From: UBA12545 sp051024685
GTDB lineage: Bacteria; Bacillota; DSM-521; Neomoorellales; Neomoorellaceae
Assembly: GCA_051024685.1 (NCBI GenBank)
Contig: JAZHPA010000006.1
Coordinates: forward strand, 30,210-94,209
DNA length: 64,000 bases
Reading direction: 5' to 3'
The position numbers and the translations under genes are program-made. Shown piece by piece: positions 35,954-44,310 of the stretch (position 1 is its first letter; each line of letters starts with the position of its first letter). The notes beneath the pieces are model-generated. The model did not search any database and was not told the DNA's origin. It was given only the letters and a program-made list of their open reading frames with translations.

Positions 35954-38098
35954 TCAGCCTTTCTCTCCTAACAGGCGGCGGCGTCCTTCTTGGGTTAGAA
36001 CAACAAACAGCGTGTTTTTCTCGCCTTTTCTTTCAGTAGTCCATCCGTTGCCCTCTTCGCCAAACAACTCGACAATAACCTCGCGGACCATGTTGTAAGC
36101 AATGCCTTCAGGGTCATGTATCATGGGGTCTAGGTTCTGAAGATGTTTTTTTATAAGCCCCTTGACCATGCCCCAGGGGATCATGCCGTACTTCTCTAGG
36201 CTCTCGATAAACTCGGAGTCACGTTTTAAAAGCTCCAGGCACCTGGCTCGTACTCCGGCGAAATAGTCTTCACGGCCTTCAAACCCGGAGGTAGACTCAT
36301 TGTCTGTCGCAAGGTTTTCCTCTAAAGCCCCCGCCACCGGCAGCTCTTCTATCCGTTGGCGCAGAAGGCTGGCGTAGGTGTCCTCGGCCTTCCTGTCATA
36401 ATCCTGGTCCAGGCGGGAATAGAGGTTCTCAAATGAAAGCACCCGCACCGGAAGAGGATAGGGCTTGCCGCCAACACTCGACCAGAAGATGCAGTGTCCG
36501 GCTATGGGTTCGTTCAAAAGGGAGCTGAGAAGGTCCTCGCTGTAGTGGGCGTTGGCCCTCTGGACCGCCTTTAAGTCTCCGGCGGACAGAAGGTGGAATA
36601 TAAACCAGTTGTCCCCCTGGCTCAAAAGCTCGTCGGGAATGCTCCCGGGCTGCTGGGTGATCATCACTGCCCCCAGGTCGTATTTGCGCCCCTCCTTGAC
36701 CCAGGTCACGTAGGGGGCGTTTCCCGAAGTGTTCCCCTGCCCCAGCACGCTCTGGGCCTCTTCCAGGACCGCTATTACGGGCACGGTCTGGGGCGTCTTC
36801 GCCGTGAACTGCTCCTGGTTGTAGTCGAAAATGTGCTGGAGTATGAGCCCGGAAAGAATCAGGGCTGACTCGCCGGAGAGCTGGGAAACATCCACTACGC
36901 ATATTTTGCCGTCTTTGAGGGCCGCCATCAGGGCGTCTAACAGGCGGCTGCGGGGATCGTGGAGTGTGGTGACTATGTGGGTCATATTACTGCGGGCGGC
37001 CACGGCCTCCGCATCGGAACCCGCCTCATCCAGCCCCAGTAGCGATTTAATATCTTCAATCTTTGCGCTGTTGCGCTTGTCGTATATGAGATCGACAAGC
37101 CTGATCCATTTGTCTTGCGGCAATCCCTTGATCTTGCGGACGTTCTGCTGGTCCTGCCTCTCGGAAGAAAGCGCTATGGAAACGACAGTGGCCGCAGGTA
37201 GCCTCCGGATGTCCAGCTTGACCTTGCCAGCCACAAAAGATCCATAAAAGGGAGAGGGGGCCTCCCTGGAAGTAAACACCACAAGCCGGTCCTTCAGCCC
37301 AGGCACATCGGCCAGTCCAGGGCGGCCCTTGTCGTCGGGCCAGAAGTATTCCCCGTCGCGGTCGAAAATGATGGTGCCCACCGGAGCCTTCCTGCCTCCA
37401 CGCTTCTCCACAAAGGGTGCTTCCCCTTTGTAGAGCTCGGAAAAAAGGAGCTTCATCAGGTTTGACTTGCCGAAGCCAGCACGGGCAAACACAAACGTCC
37501 TCCGGGACACAAGACTCTTCACCGGGAAACGGATAATTATCGGGGGATCCTGGAGGCGCATCCAGTCTTCTTTCTTCAGCCGCTCATCTCTAGAGTAGTT
37601 TCCGGCCCAGATAAATTCCCCCATGGCCAGAAAGCCCAGGTCAGCACCTTCTTCGTAGTGCCCGGCTATCTGCCGCAGGAGCTCGTCGTCAGGGAAAGCT
37701 ACGGGGCTTCCTACGTGGGGAAGCCTCCGGTGAGAAGGTACGAACACTATCCCGTCCTCTTCCGCCTTCCGCAGCACGCCGAGCACCCTTATGTTTACCC
37801 GGTACTTGAGGTACTGCTGCTTCAGATCCTCCGGGAAAGTGTGGCCTTCAATAACCATGCGTATGCTGTAGTCTTCACCTTCGGGAGTCACCAGGTTGCC
37901 GTCGGACCTTAGAGAAGCTATCCTGCCCAGCACAGCTTCGTTTTCGTCGGCTACCTGCACCAAAAGAAACTGGCCGTGCATGGGAAGGTGTTGGTACTCG
38001 GCCCTGTAAGGGAGCACAAGATCCGCGTGGAACTCAAGGCCGCCCTCACTGAACCCCCTGAATATCCCTACCACCTTGCTGGAGGAGAAAAGCGTCAA
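35954..38098 (-). CDS. herA: HerA-like DNA translocase/helicase
   Basis: The 714-residue ATPase has an N-terminal HAS-barrel-like region (VGIFRGFSEGGLEFHADLVLPY). The core has Walker A FARAGFGKSNLMK (about residue 205), IIFDRDGEYFW, CVVDVSQLSGESALILSG, VIAVLEEAQSVLG (Walker B Glu), and the HerA signature WVKEGRKYDLGAVMITQQPGSIPDELLSQGDN with an arginine finger. The C-terminal 170 residues form an unusual helical extension. HerA forms hexamers that pump DNA into NurA. The TTG start overlaps the nurA stop (TTGA), confirming pairing with the upstream gene. Confidence 0.9.
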   Translation of the reverse strand: MTLFSSSKVVGIFRGFSEGGLEFHADLVLPYRAEYQHLPMHGQFLLVQVADENEAVLGRIASLRSDGNLVTPEGEDYSIRMVIEGHTFPEDLKQQYLKYRVNIRVLGVLRKAEEDGIVFVPSHRRLPHVGSPVAFPDDELLRQIAGHYEEGADLGFLAMGEFIWAGNYSRDERLKKEDWMRLQDPPIIIRFPVKSLVSRRTFVFARAGFGKSNLMKLLFSELYKGEAPFVEKRGGRKAPVGTIIFDRDGEYFWPDDKGRPGLADVPGLKDRLVVFTSREAPSPFYGSFVAGKVKLDIRRLPAATVVSIALSSERQDQQNVRKIKGLPQDKWIRLVDLIYDKRNSAKIEDIKSLLGLDEAGSDAEAVAARSNMTHIVTTLHDPRSRLLDALMAALKDGKICVVDVSQLSGESALILSGLILQHIFDYNQEQFTAKTPQTVPVIAVLEEAQSVLGQGNTSGNAPYVTWVKEGRKYDLGAVMITQQPGSIPDELLSQGDNWFIFHLLSAGDLKAVQRANAHYSEDLLSSLLNEPIAGHCIFWSSVGGKPYPLPVRVLSFENLYSRLDQDYDRKAEDTYASLLRQRIEELPVAGALEENLATDNESTSGFEGREDYFAGVRARCLELLKRDSEFIESLEKYGMIPWGMVKGLIKKHLQNLDPMIHDPEGIAYNMVREVIVELFGEEGNGWTTERKGEKNTLFVVLTQEGRRRLLGEKG

Positions 38099-39243
38099 CC
38101 CCGGAACCTCCTTTCTTTACCGGCAGCCATTAGGCAGAACGCATCTACTTGCTCCTTCTTCTCCGGCGGGAGCGTGTCTTTGATGGCCTTTTTTACCGCG
38201 TTCTGTAAAATATCCATGTCCAGGCCCGAGAGTCTGGCCTGCTCGTGAGCTTTCTGTAAACAAAGTGGATAATAGGGCCGGGGAAAGCCAACCTGTGCGT
38301 CGGCCAAAAGATGGCCAAACACTTCCTCTTCGTCCCTGGCATTGGCGATCCACACATCTACAGGCCAGATGGGGTCAAAACGCCCGGGACCGAACTTCGC
38401 CAGAAAGAGCATGCCGGCCACAAACTTTGCCTCTTCTTGACCTTCAGCCTGCTCGTCCATCCCGCGGGCATACTCGCCCCAGCGGTAAACCTTTCTCTCC
38501 ATCTCTCGTGGCACGCGAACATAGCAGGAGCCGGGTTGGAAGAGAACCCCCTCCAGGAACATTGCCAGGCTGTACCGGTCTATGACCTTGCTGCGCTTGG
38601 CCACTCCAACTACGAAAACCTTCCGCCCGGTCTCTTTCCGGATCCGGAGTACGGCTTCCTCTATCTTCTCCCACATCCTGACGAAAAGGTTGCCGGCGAA
38701 AATCTTGCTGCGGAGGAATCCGTCCCTTACTACCATAGTATGGGAAACAAAAGTGTGAGTGGTGAGATAGTCGTAGAGGGAAGCCCACTCTCCCAGGTCG
38801 CGGTATACTTTGACCCAGCCCAAGTTCACTTTGTCCGGTGGAGTGCCCGGATCCGGGATCATGGGGCTAAGCTCCCAGAGAGAGTCCACGCCCAGGTCCT
38901 TCATCAGCCGTCCCAGAGGGCTCCTGGGAACACCTTTATCTAGATGGCGGCGGCTCAGGGCGGCAGTATCGGTAAAAGGAGAAAGAACGTCCAAGAAAAG
39001 GACTTTTCCATAGGAATCTACAACCCGAACCGGTATTACCAGGTAAGGATCAAACTCGATAACATTGTCGCCAGCATCCGTGGAAACCAGGGAAACGGCC
39101 GTAGTGCTGTACGGGCGTATAGGCCTTACGCGCTCCTTGAGAGCCCGCACTTCTTCCCGAAACCTGTCCAAATGGGCTCTGTCCGTGGAGGCTATCCCCT
39201 GAATAGCCTTTTCCAAATTTTTGATGTGCTCTGGAACCAGCAT
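38095..39243 (-). CDS. nurA: NurA-domain nuclease
   Basis: The start is ATG 39243 (GGAGG, 6 nt), giving 382 residues. NurA landmarks are in order: first catalytic Asp in SLVSTDAGDNVIEFD, Asp in TMVVRDGFLRSKIF, Lys-Ser in KVFVVGVAKRSKVIDRYS, and the C-terminal GFPRPYYPLCLQKAHEQARL with the conserved His. NurA is a 5'-3' nuclease working inside the HerA hexamer. In archaea the pair acts in double-strand-break resection. In bacteria it occurs in sporadic, often defence-linked cassettes. Here a methyltransferase completes the set. Confidence 0.85.
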   Translation of the reverse strand: MLVPEHIKNLEKAIQGIASTDRAHLDRFREEVRALKERVRPIRPYSTTAVSLVSTDAGDNVIEFDPYLVIPVRVVDSYGKVLFLDVLSPFTDTAALSRRHLDKGVPRSPLGRLMKDLGVDSLWELSPMIPDPGTPPDKVNLGWVKVYRDLGEWASLYDYLTTHTFVSHTMVVRDGFLRSKIFAGNLFVRMWEKIEEAVLRIRKETGRKVFVVGVAKRSKVIDRYSLAMFLEGVLFQPGSCYVRVPREMERKVYRWGEYARGMDEQAEGQEEAKFVAGMLFLAKFGPGRFDPIWPVDVWIANARDEEEVFGHLLADAQVGFPRPYYPLCLQKAHEQARLSGLDMDILQNAVKKAIKDTLPPEKKEQVDAFCLMAAGKERRFRG

Positions 39244-39335
39244 GGCCAACCTCCAAAACAAACAAATCGCGTTCCTCTATCCCCCAGCGTTAGTCACACA
39301 ACATTCTCAAAAAGGTGCTTACCAAACCGGTTAGA

Positions 39336-39563
39336 TCAGCGTAGCCCGTGGTAAAACTCCTCTTCGCTGATTTGAAGCTGCCGGGACAATATGTGTTTCC
39401 ATAAGTGTTTTGGGATCTCTTTGTGCAAGGCCATGCTTACCCTGGTCCGCAGCAAAGTGCCGTCAGGGAGCGTTTGCTCGTAGTAGAAGTGGTCCGTCTT
39501 GCGAACCAGCACCCAGCCGTTCTTCTCGCAGTAGGCCTTTAGTTCCCTAAATTTTGGCGGCAT
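39336..39563 (-). CDS. HicA/YcfA-like mRNA interferase toxin candidate
   Basis: The 75-residue protein has the HicA double-stranded-RNA-binding-like layout: KFRELKAYCEKNGWVLVRKTDHFYYEQ, then a beta hairpin LPDGTLLRTRVSMALHKEIPKHLWKHILSRQ. The catalytic His of HicA normally lies in a G-S-H context; here TDHFYY holds the His. The start overlaps the upstream antitoxin gene by 25 bp, as in type II toxin-antitoxin pairs. Toxicity is inferred from family and layout. Confidence 0.65.
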   Translation of the reverse strand: MPPKFRELKAYCEKNGWVLVRKTDHFYYEQTLPDGTLLRTRVSMALHKEIPKHLWKHILSRQLQISEEEFYHGLR

Positions 39564-39982
39564 ACTACTTCTACCAAGCCTTTGACCTCTTCATCGCTAT
39601 TACACAGGGCAACGCGCAGGATATAGGGCAGGTGGTGGCTGCGGTTGGGCGTGTTCAGAAAAAGCTGGGCGCGGTCCAGGTAATCCTGGGCGTAAAATTT
39701 TAACTCTTGCACGAGTTCATTGACGGCTTCCTCCAGGGAAGGAGCATTGACGGCTATATCGAGCTCATCCAGGGCAAGAGTTACCGAACCGTCTTCTTCC
39801 TCAAACGCTACGGCCTTCAGGGAAAACTTCTCCAGCAGCGATTTGAGCATATCCTTGCGCAGGAGCAGCACTTCCTCCTGCCGGCCGCGCCGGATAACCA
39901 CAGGCCTGAGGGCGTTATAGATGCTGTCGTAAAGGGCGCTGAACTGGCGGCGAGCTTCGGAAAACCGGTGCTCTTGAAGCAT
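39539..39982 (-). CDS. Antitoxin candidate of the HicA-like pair
   Basis: The 147-residue protein has an N-terminal Phd/YefM-like segment (SEARRQFSALYDSIYNALRPVVIRRGRQEEVLLLRKD). A central HicB-like strand set (LDELDIAVNAPSLEEAVNELVQELKFYAQDYL) and a helical tail follow. Antitoxins of this hybrid type bind the toxin and repress their own promoter. A TATTATAC box lies just upstream near 40002. It overlaps the downstream toxin gene. Confidence 0.65.
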   Translation of the reverse strand: MLQEHRFSEARRQFSALYDSIYNALRPVVIRRGRQEEVLLLRKDMLKSLLEKFSLKAVAFEEEDGSVTLALDELDIAVNAPSLEEAVNELVQELKFYAQDYLDRAQLFLNTPNRSHHLPYILRVALCNSDEEVKGLVEVVCRQNLGN

Positions 39983-40051
39983 GAGCTATCACCCCAGCTT
40001 TTATTATACACAAATTGCTCAAAATGTACAATATGCCTAAATGGAAATAAA

Positions 40052-40090
40052 AAAAGGCCAGACAGGGAACAATGTCCCGCCCGGCCTTCA
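40052..40090 (-). terminator. Intrinsic terminator after the 40095-40484 gene
   Basis: GGCC and GGAC/GTCC stretches pair across 40056-40090 (GAAGGCCGGGCGGGAC with GTCTGGCCTTT-side partners), and the minus-strand transcript continues TTTTTTTATTTCC. Confidence 0.75.
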
Positions 40091-40094
40091 GTGC

Positions 40095-40484
40095 CTACAG
40101 CTTTCTTTCAGCGAAAAACTCCTGCGTGATCTCCATGGCAAACTCGGCTATCGCTATCCTCTCGTCCGGACCGGTGTAGACCGGCTCGCACCCGTAGAGC
40201 TTTGCCAGCCGGTTTACCAGCCGGACGGAGGCGATGAGAGCGTCATGGTTGAGTTTGCGCCGGCGGTCGAGTTCTATTATATGCTCCCGGTAGTCTTCGG
40301 GTTCCATGCGGTACCGGGCCACCGCCAGCGCGGCCTCCATAGCCATGACGCTGTCGATATACTTGCCGCAGTCCTCAATGAAATCTTCGACGGACTGCAG
40401 GTCGTCTTTTTTGTGGGGGGTACCCGACATATTTATAGCCTGGATTAGCGCGCTAATGCGCTCCTTTGGCGTCATAATCACCAT
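40095..40484 (-). CDS. DUF3232-like hypothetical protein
   Basis: The 129-residue all-helical protein (KERISALIQAINMSGTPHKKDDLQSVEDFIEDCGKYID; EDYREHIIELDRRRKLNHDALIASVRLVNRLAKLYG) has the pattern of a small clostridial family annotated as DUF3232. In that family the Arg-Arg-x-x-H-D/N-A-L-I-A/S-x-V core is conserved. The function is unknown; members often neighbour mobile-element and toxin-antitoxin genes. Family assignment is from memory of the pattern. Confidence 0.6.
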   Translation of the reverse strand: MVIMTPKERISALIQAINMSGTPHKKDDLQSVEDFIEDCGKYIDSVMAMEAALAVARYRMEPEDYREHIIELDRRRKLNHDALIASVRLVNRLAKLYGCEPVYTGPDERIAIAEFAMEITQEFFAERKL

Positions 40485-40507
40485 CCTTGCTGTAATGATT
40501 TGCGAAA

Positions 40508-40756
40508 TTAATTTGCGGACTTTCGTGTGCTAGCGTTTAAAATGGTCACCCCGACCACTTCACCGTTTCTATAGCGCACCACCATGTCATCTGCAACAAA
40601 TTCGCTATAATCGGCAGCAACCGGCCTTTCGGTAAAATGCACGTAGAGCACGTCGCCTTCTATGTCATAGGAAATCCTTACCACGGGAAGGCCGGAACCT
40701 ACTACCACCCGTGAAACAGCCTCAGCCAGCTCAATGTAGTTTACTGCTTCGGCCAT
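40508..40756 (-). CDS. DUF2283 family protein, likely antitoxin partner
   Basis: The 82-residue protein carries the DUF2283 pattern: ISYDIEGDVLYVHFTERPVA, then VADDMVVRYRNGEVVGVTILNAS. DUF2283 proteins often sit beside small nuclease-fold toxins. Here the gene overlaps the 40741-41061 gene by 16 bp. An N-terminal helix (NYIELAEAVSRVV) extends the domain. Confidence 0.7.
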   Translation of the reverse strand: MAEAVNYIELAEAVSRVVVGSGLPVVRISYDIEGDVLYVHFTERPVAADYSEFVADDMVVRYRNGEVVGVTILNASTRKSAN

Positions 40757-41061
40757 ACGATCACCCTCTTCTCTAATTGTCTGGCCCTCCGGGTCAGAAA
40801 AGAGGTTATAACGAAACCGTCGCTCTTGCTCGTCTCTTTATAGACCACAACAAGATACTTCCCGGCTTCCATCTCCCGGATAGCCAGCAATTCTCCGCGG
40901 CTCCCCGCCAAAACTTTGCAGGGGCGTTCAATAGCAAGGAGCACTTCGTCGTGCAAGCCTTCCAGCTCTGGATGCTCCTCAATTATATGCTGCCAACGTT
41001 CCTCGGGCAATCTAATCCAGATGCCGGAGACAGCATATACACCAGCCCTGTCTTTAGCCAA
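40741..41061 (-). CDS. Small nuclease-fold (PBECR/RelE-like) toxin candidate
   Basis: The 106-residue protein shows the pattern W-x-H-I-x-x-x-H-P-E-L (RWQHIIEEHPELEGL), a VLLAIERPCKVLAG strand, a Leu-Val-Val-Val-Tyr-Lys-Glu strand and DGFVITSFLTRR. This matches a barnase/EndoU/ColicinE5-RelE-like nuclease group found on mobile elements. With the overlapping DUF2283 gene it looks like a toxin-antitoxin pair. The catalytic assignment (His residues near 26-30, Lys/Glu in YKET) is tentative. Confidence 0.55.
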   Translation of the reverse strand: MAKDRAGVYAVSGIWIRLPEERWQHIIEEHPELEGLHDEVLLAIERPCKVLAGSRGELLAIREMEAGKYLVVVYKETSKSDGFVITSFLTRRARQLEKRVIVWPKQ

Positions 41062-41100
41062 GCTATCCAGCTCCTCTTACGATTTTAGTCTAACAGAAGT

Positions 41101-41580
41101 TCATACTGCAGTCCACTCAAACGCGGGTGCTAGGCCTGTATTGTACGGCTGCCTTTTTGCCAGCACCACGGGCACCACCCTCCGCAGGCTCTGGAGCTCG
41201 TGCGGCGCATCGTCTATCGCCAGGTCCACGCCTAGCTCCCTCGCCGCCCGGGCCTTGTCCTGCGTCATCACCAACTCGCCTTCCGGAAAGCCCCAGTACC
41301 GCATCCACTCCAGTGTTACCTGCCTGGCCTCTTCCGGCCTGGCCGTGAGGTAGACTATGCGGTACCTCCGAGCCAGTGCTTTCACGCCTTCTACCGCCCC
41401 GGGAAGGGGCAGGGCCGCGCCGAAAACTTCTGCAGCATTGGATGTGAAGAAGTCCGGCGCTAGCCCCGGGTGATCGTAGACGGAAGGGTCGGGCTTGCGG
41501 CCCAATAGCTTTTCCAGCACGGGGTTAATGCCGCATATGGTATTGCATATATCTATTGCGGCAAGTCTAGAACGGGAGGT
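41101..41580 (-). CDS. HAD-superfamily 5'(3')-deoxyribonucleotidase-like protein
   Basis: The start is ATG 41580, overlapping the ssb stop by 14 bp, giving 159 residues. HAD motif I is AIDICNTICGI, in which the first catalytic Asp is kept and the second is Asn. Motif II is VYLTARP, motif III includes a Lys in QDKARAA, and motif IV is DLAIDDAPHEL. The layout fits the NT5C-type deoxyribonucleotidase branch. The Asp-to-Asn change at the acid/base position of motif I would weaken phosphatase activity. Co-expression with SSB and primase-like genes suggests nucleotide metabolism for plasmid replication. Confidence 0.7.
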   Translation of the reverse strand, partial: TSRSRLAAIDICNTICGINPVLEKLLGRKPDPSVYDHPGLAPDFFTSNAAEVFGAALPLPGAVEGVKALARRYRIVYLTARPEEARQVTLEWMRYWGFPEGELVMTQDKARAARELGVDLAIDDAPHELQSLRRVVPVVLAKRQPYNTGLAPAFEWTAV

Positions 41581-42064
41581 CATCTTCGCTAAACTCTCCC
41601 GTTTCGGTGTCAAAAAAGTCCTCGGGCAGGTCGGGAAAGGCCGGCGGCCCTAAAAGTTCGTCCCGGCCAAGAGAAGCGTCCTGGCGAGCAGATGGTGCGG
41701 TTCTGGAGGCGGAGCCGCGGACCGTGTCGTTCTGGACGCCGTTCTTGGCTTTGGGGCTGAGGACTACGCCCACCCGCCATGCGCTTACGTCCATGGCAAA
41801 GCGTTTTTTGCCGGTCCCATCCTGGTAGGTGCGGGTCCTAAGTGCCCCCAAAACCCACACCGCCGTGCCCTTCTTGGTCTTCTCCGCAACGGTTTCCGCC
41901 ACGGACCCACCGATGATAACCGAAATAAAATCAGCGGTCTTTTCTGCGCCCTGGCGGTGCGGCCTGTCCACCGCTACGGTGCAAAGCGCATAAGGCCTCC
42001 CGTTGTCGCTGTACCTTAAATCTGGATCCTTTGCAAGGTTGCCCTGGAGAAATACGATATTCAT
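41567..42064 (-). CDS. ssb: Single-stranded DNA-binding protein
   Basis: The 165-residue protein has an OB fold (MNIVFLQGNLAKDPDLRYSDNGRPYALCTVAVDR, then ADFISVIIGGSVAETVAEKTKKGTAVWVLGALRTRTY). A disordered linker and the acidic tail EFSEDDLPF follow; the -DDLPF end is the docking peptide for replication and repair partners. GAAAGGAGGAAATCC precedes the ATG. It is part of the operon that runs from leader RNA C through the RecA-like and primase-like genes. Confidence 0.95.
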   Translation of the reverse strand: MNIVFLQGNLAKDPDLRYSDNGRPYALCTVAVDRPHRQGAEKTADFISVIIGGSVAETVAEKTKKGTAVWVLGALRTRTYQDGTGKKRFAMDVSAWRVGVVLSPKAKNGVQNDTVRGSASRTAPSARQDASLGRDELLGPPAFPDLPEDFFDTETGEFSEDDLPF

Positions 42065-42086
42065 GGATTTCCTCCTTTCAAGTTAT

Positions 42087-42881
42087 TTACACCGCGAGCT
42101 TCTCGCGGTCTTTTTGGGCGGTTTCAAGGAGCTGCGCCATTCCCGCAGCCCACGTTTCTGGGTCCAGCGGGCAGCGCACTTCCTCAAAGGCAACGTACAT
42201 CCCCGGATCCAGGCCTTCCCGGGTTAATGCCTGCAGGACGTCCGCTATATGGTGATAGGCTTTGTTGGCCGCCCTGGCCCAGTCGGGCGGGTCCGGCCTG
42301 TTCAGCCCCCTGATAACGTCGTCTATAAGCGGCAGGCCGAGCCGGTCGCCTCGCTCCCGCACGAGCGCCGCCGCCCGGCGGTAGAACCCGAACCGCACGG
42401 CCACCAGCAGGAGCACCGCCGCGCGGTACCTTTCGTGCCGGGCGAACTCCTGCCACTCCCGCCAGATCCAGTCCGCAACCCGGCGGGCATAACCCGGGTC
42501 CCTCTGCCGCAGCGCATACCAGCTGGGCTTGGGGCCGATAAACCCCATCGCCTTGAGCTGGTCGGCCGTGAGGTCCTCGGCAGGGTGCTCCGGCCTGCGG
42601 GTTTTTACCTTCTTCTCACCCCGCAGGTCCTCAAGTACAGCCCGCTCGCTACGGCCCTCCAGACGGGCCAGGAAGGACAGGACGCCGCCCCGGGCACCGC
42701 ACCTGAAGCAGTTGAAGGTGCCCTTGGTGGCGTTGAGGTAAAGATGGCGGCCACGGTCCCCGCCCGGGCAAAAGGGGCAGTTGGCCCGGTGCTCCCCAGG
42801 CCGGCCTGCCACCCGACGCAGGTCCAGCCCGTGGTCCCGGGCGACCTCCAGTATGTCAGGCAGTATGCTTCCAACCGCCAT
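42087..42881 (-). CDS. CHC2-type zinc-finger (primase-like) protein
   Basis: The start is ATG 42881 (GGGGGAG, 7 nt), giving 264 residues. The N-terminal 90 residues are a DnaG-type zinc-binding domain (VARDHGLDLRRVAGRPGEHRANCPFCPGG, then GTFNCFRCGARGGVLSFLARLE). No TOPRIM catalytic core follows. Instead there is a helical region (WIWREWQEFARHERYRAAVLLLVAVRFGFYRR). It may load onto template DNA as a primase accessory or act with a separate polymerase domain supplied by the host. Adjacent ssb supports a replication role. Confidence 0.75.
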   Translation of the reverse strand: MAVGSILPDILEVARDHGLDLRRVAGRPGEHRANCPFCPGGDRGRHLYLNATKGTFNCFRCGARGGVLSFLARLEGRSERAVLEDLRGEKKVKTRRPEHPAEDLTADQLKAMGFIGPKPSWYALRQRDPGYARRVADWIWREWQEFARHERYRAAVLLLVAVRFGFYRRAAALVRERGDRLGLPLIDDVIRGLNRPDPPDWARAANKAYHHIADVLQALTREGLDPGMYVAFEEVRCPLDPETWAAGMAQLLETAQKDREKLAV

Positions 42882-43215
42882 AAACGGCTCCCCCTTCCTG
42901 CTCCTCAAATTCGTACCCGGGCACCGGTATCTCCTCCCAGGCGGAAGACCAGGCCACGGGCCGCACGAGCCTCTCTACCTCAGACGGTGGCTCTTCCCAC
43001 CAGCGCCACTCCCGGTACGCCTCCACGGCAGCGTCCACGTGCCAGCACCTGCGCCCCATGGAGGCCGCCGGGCAGGAGTGGGCAACTTTAAGGACATCCC
43101 CCAGCCTTTTTGCCGCCACCAGGTAGTAACCTTCGCTGGAGAAAGAGGGGCAGGCCAGGACGAGGGTCTCCCCGGCCTGCCAGGCCCTCACCGGACGACG
43201 AGTTCCCTTCCCCAT
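42856..43215 (-). CDS. Hypothetical protein, 119 residues
   Basis: The frame lies between the Sak4-like and primase-like genes and overlaps the latter by 26 bp. The product is Trp- and Glu-rich (PAASMGRRCWHVDAAVEAYREWRWWEEPPSEVERLVRPVAWSSAWEEIPVPGY). It starts with a beta hairpin (TLVLACPSFSSEGYYLVAAKRL). I recognise no family. Coupling suggests a partner of the recombination/replication proteins. Confidence 0.6.
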   Translation of the reverse strand: MGKGTRRPVRAWQAGETLVLACPSFSSEGYYLVAAKRLGDVLKVAHSCPAASMGRRCWHVDAAVEAYREWRWWEEPPSEVERLVRPVAWSSAWEEIPVPGYEFEEQEGGAVYGGWKHTA

Positions 43216-44289
43216 TTAGGCCACCACCTGGAGGTTCTTAACCTCGCGATACCTGCTGGCAAGATCGATGGTAACGTAGACCTTCTCAACGTTTTCGTAC
43301 TGGTTGAGGTGTTCTATCAACTCCGGCTGGAGGACAACGGCCGTAACGACTTTTTCGTCATCTCGATTGCGCTTGAGGGCCAGGCGGGCGTAAGTACCAC
43401 CGCCTTTCCGTTCTTTATAGTCCAAGTCCGCCAGGTAAAACGTGCCCTGCACCAGGTTGCTGGCGGGCTTACCCTGAGGAGCAGGCTGGGGAGCCGATTG
43501 GGACGCCTGGGTAAGCTGCTGGGCATGTTGCTTCGATAAGGGGACCTGTACGGGTTTCTCGCCGCCGCGAGGGCCTTCCGGCTGAGGTACGGGATCCGCG
43601 GGAGCGCCGGCCGCACCCTCGAGCCACTCCCGGAGCTTCATCCCCGTTGCCGGCGACAGCCGCACCACCTGGCCGTCAAACAGCTGGGTGCGGTCCTTGG
43701 ACGCCACCGCGTTGTGGCTGGCGTCTAGGTTGAATACGAGCGTAAACTCGTATTCAAGTCCGTCCCGTTGGACGGGTGCCAAGCCGACCTTCTGTATCTT
43801 GGTCTTGCCTCCGTCCTCCACCGGGACGTACTCCTGCTTCGCCCTCAGGGTGGCAATAACGTGGCAGGTGCTCTGGAGCATGGCGTCCACCAGGTCGTTG
43901 TGCCTGGGGGTCACCAGTCTCCAGGCGCTCCAGGAGTTCTTCTCCTTGGCCGCTGCGGCATCGTGGATATCCAAGATGCCGCCGGTCCCCGCCCAGGCGT
44001 GGCTGAGGCTGTCGATGATTATCACGTCGTAGCCGCCCTGCTCGGCGGCCTTGATTGCTTCAATGTACTTCTCAGGCGTAAAGGGAGGCTCAAGCTCGCA
44101 GACATCAAAAGGCGTGATGTCCGCGTAGAGCGAGGCACTCCCCCGTTCGGTATCAATAACTGCAATCCGCCCCTGCTGGCCCACCAAGCCCCGGGCTATC
44201 AGCAGCGCTGAGTACGTTTTCCCGGACCCGGAAGGACCGAACAGGGCGAGGCGGATTTTTGCTTGTTTACGCATTGCCTTCTTGAACAT
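43216..44289 (-). CDS. Sak4-like RecA-fold ATPase (phage AAA_24 recombinase type)
   Basis: The start is ATG 44289 behind AAAAGGAGG (10 nt), giving 357 residues. The first 240 residues are the phage-type nucleotide-binding domain: Walker A LFGPSGSGKTYSA, AVIDTERGSASLYAD, Walker B YDVIIIDSLSHAW and HNDLVDAMLQSTCHVIATLRAKQEYV. These proteins are RecA-core single-strand annealing ATPases that work with a phage SSB, and here ssb is in the same operon. A Pro/Gln-rich linker leads to an OB-like C-terminal domain (NLVQGTFYLADLDYKERKGGGTYARLALKR), which is an extra module. Confidence 0.85.
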   Translation of the reverse strand: MFKKAMRKQAKIRLALFGPSGSGKTYSALLIARGLVGQQGRIAVIDTERGSASLYADITPFDVCELEPPFTPEKYIEAIKAAEQGGYDVIIIDSLSHAWAGTGGILDIHDAAAAKEKNSWSAWRLVTPRHNDLVDAMLQSTCHVIATLRAKQEYVPVEDGGKTKIQKVGLAPVQRDGLEYEFTLVFNLDASHNAVASKDRTQLFDGQVVRLSPATGMKLREWLEGAAGAPADPVPQPEGPRGGEKPVQVPLSKQHAQQLTQASQSAPQPAPQGKPASNLVQGTFYLADLDYKERKGGGTYARLALKRNRDDEKVVTAVVLQPELIEHLNQYENVEKVYVTIDLASRYREVKNLQVVA

Positions 44290-44310
44290 AGAGCACAACC
44301 TCCTTTTGGA

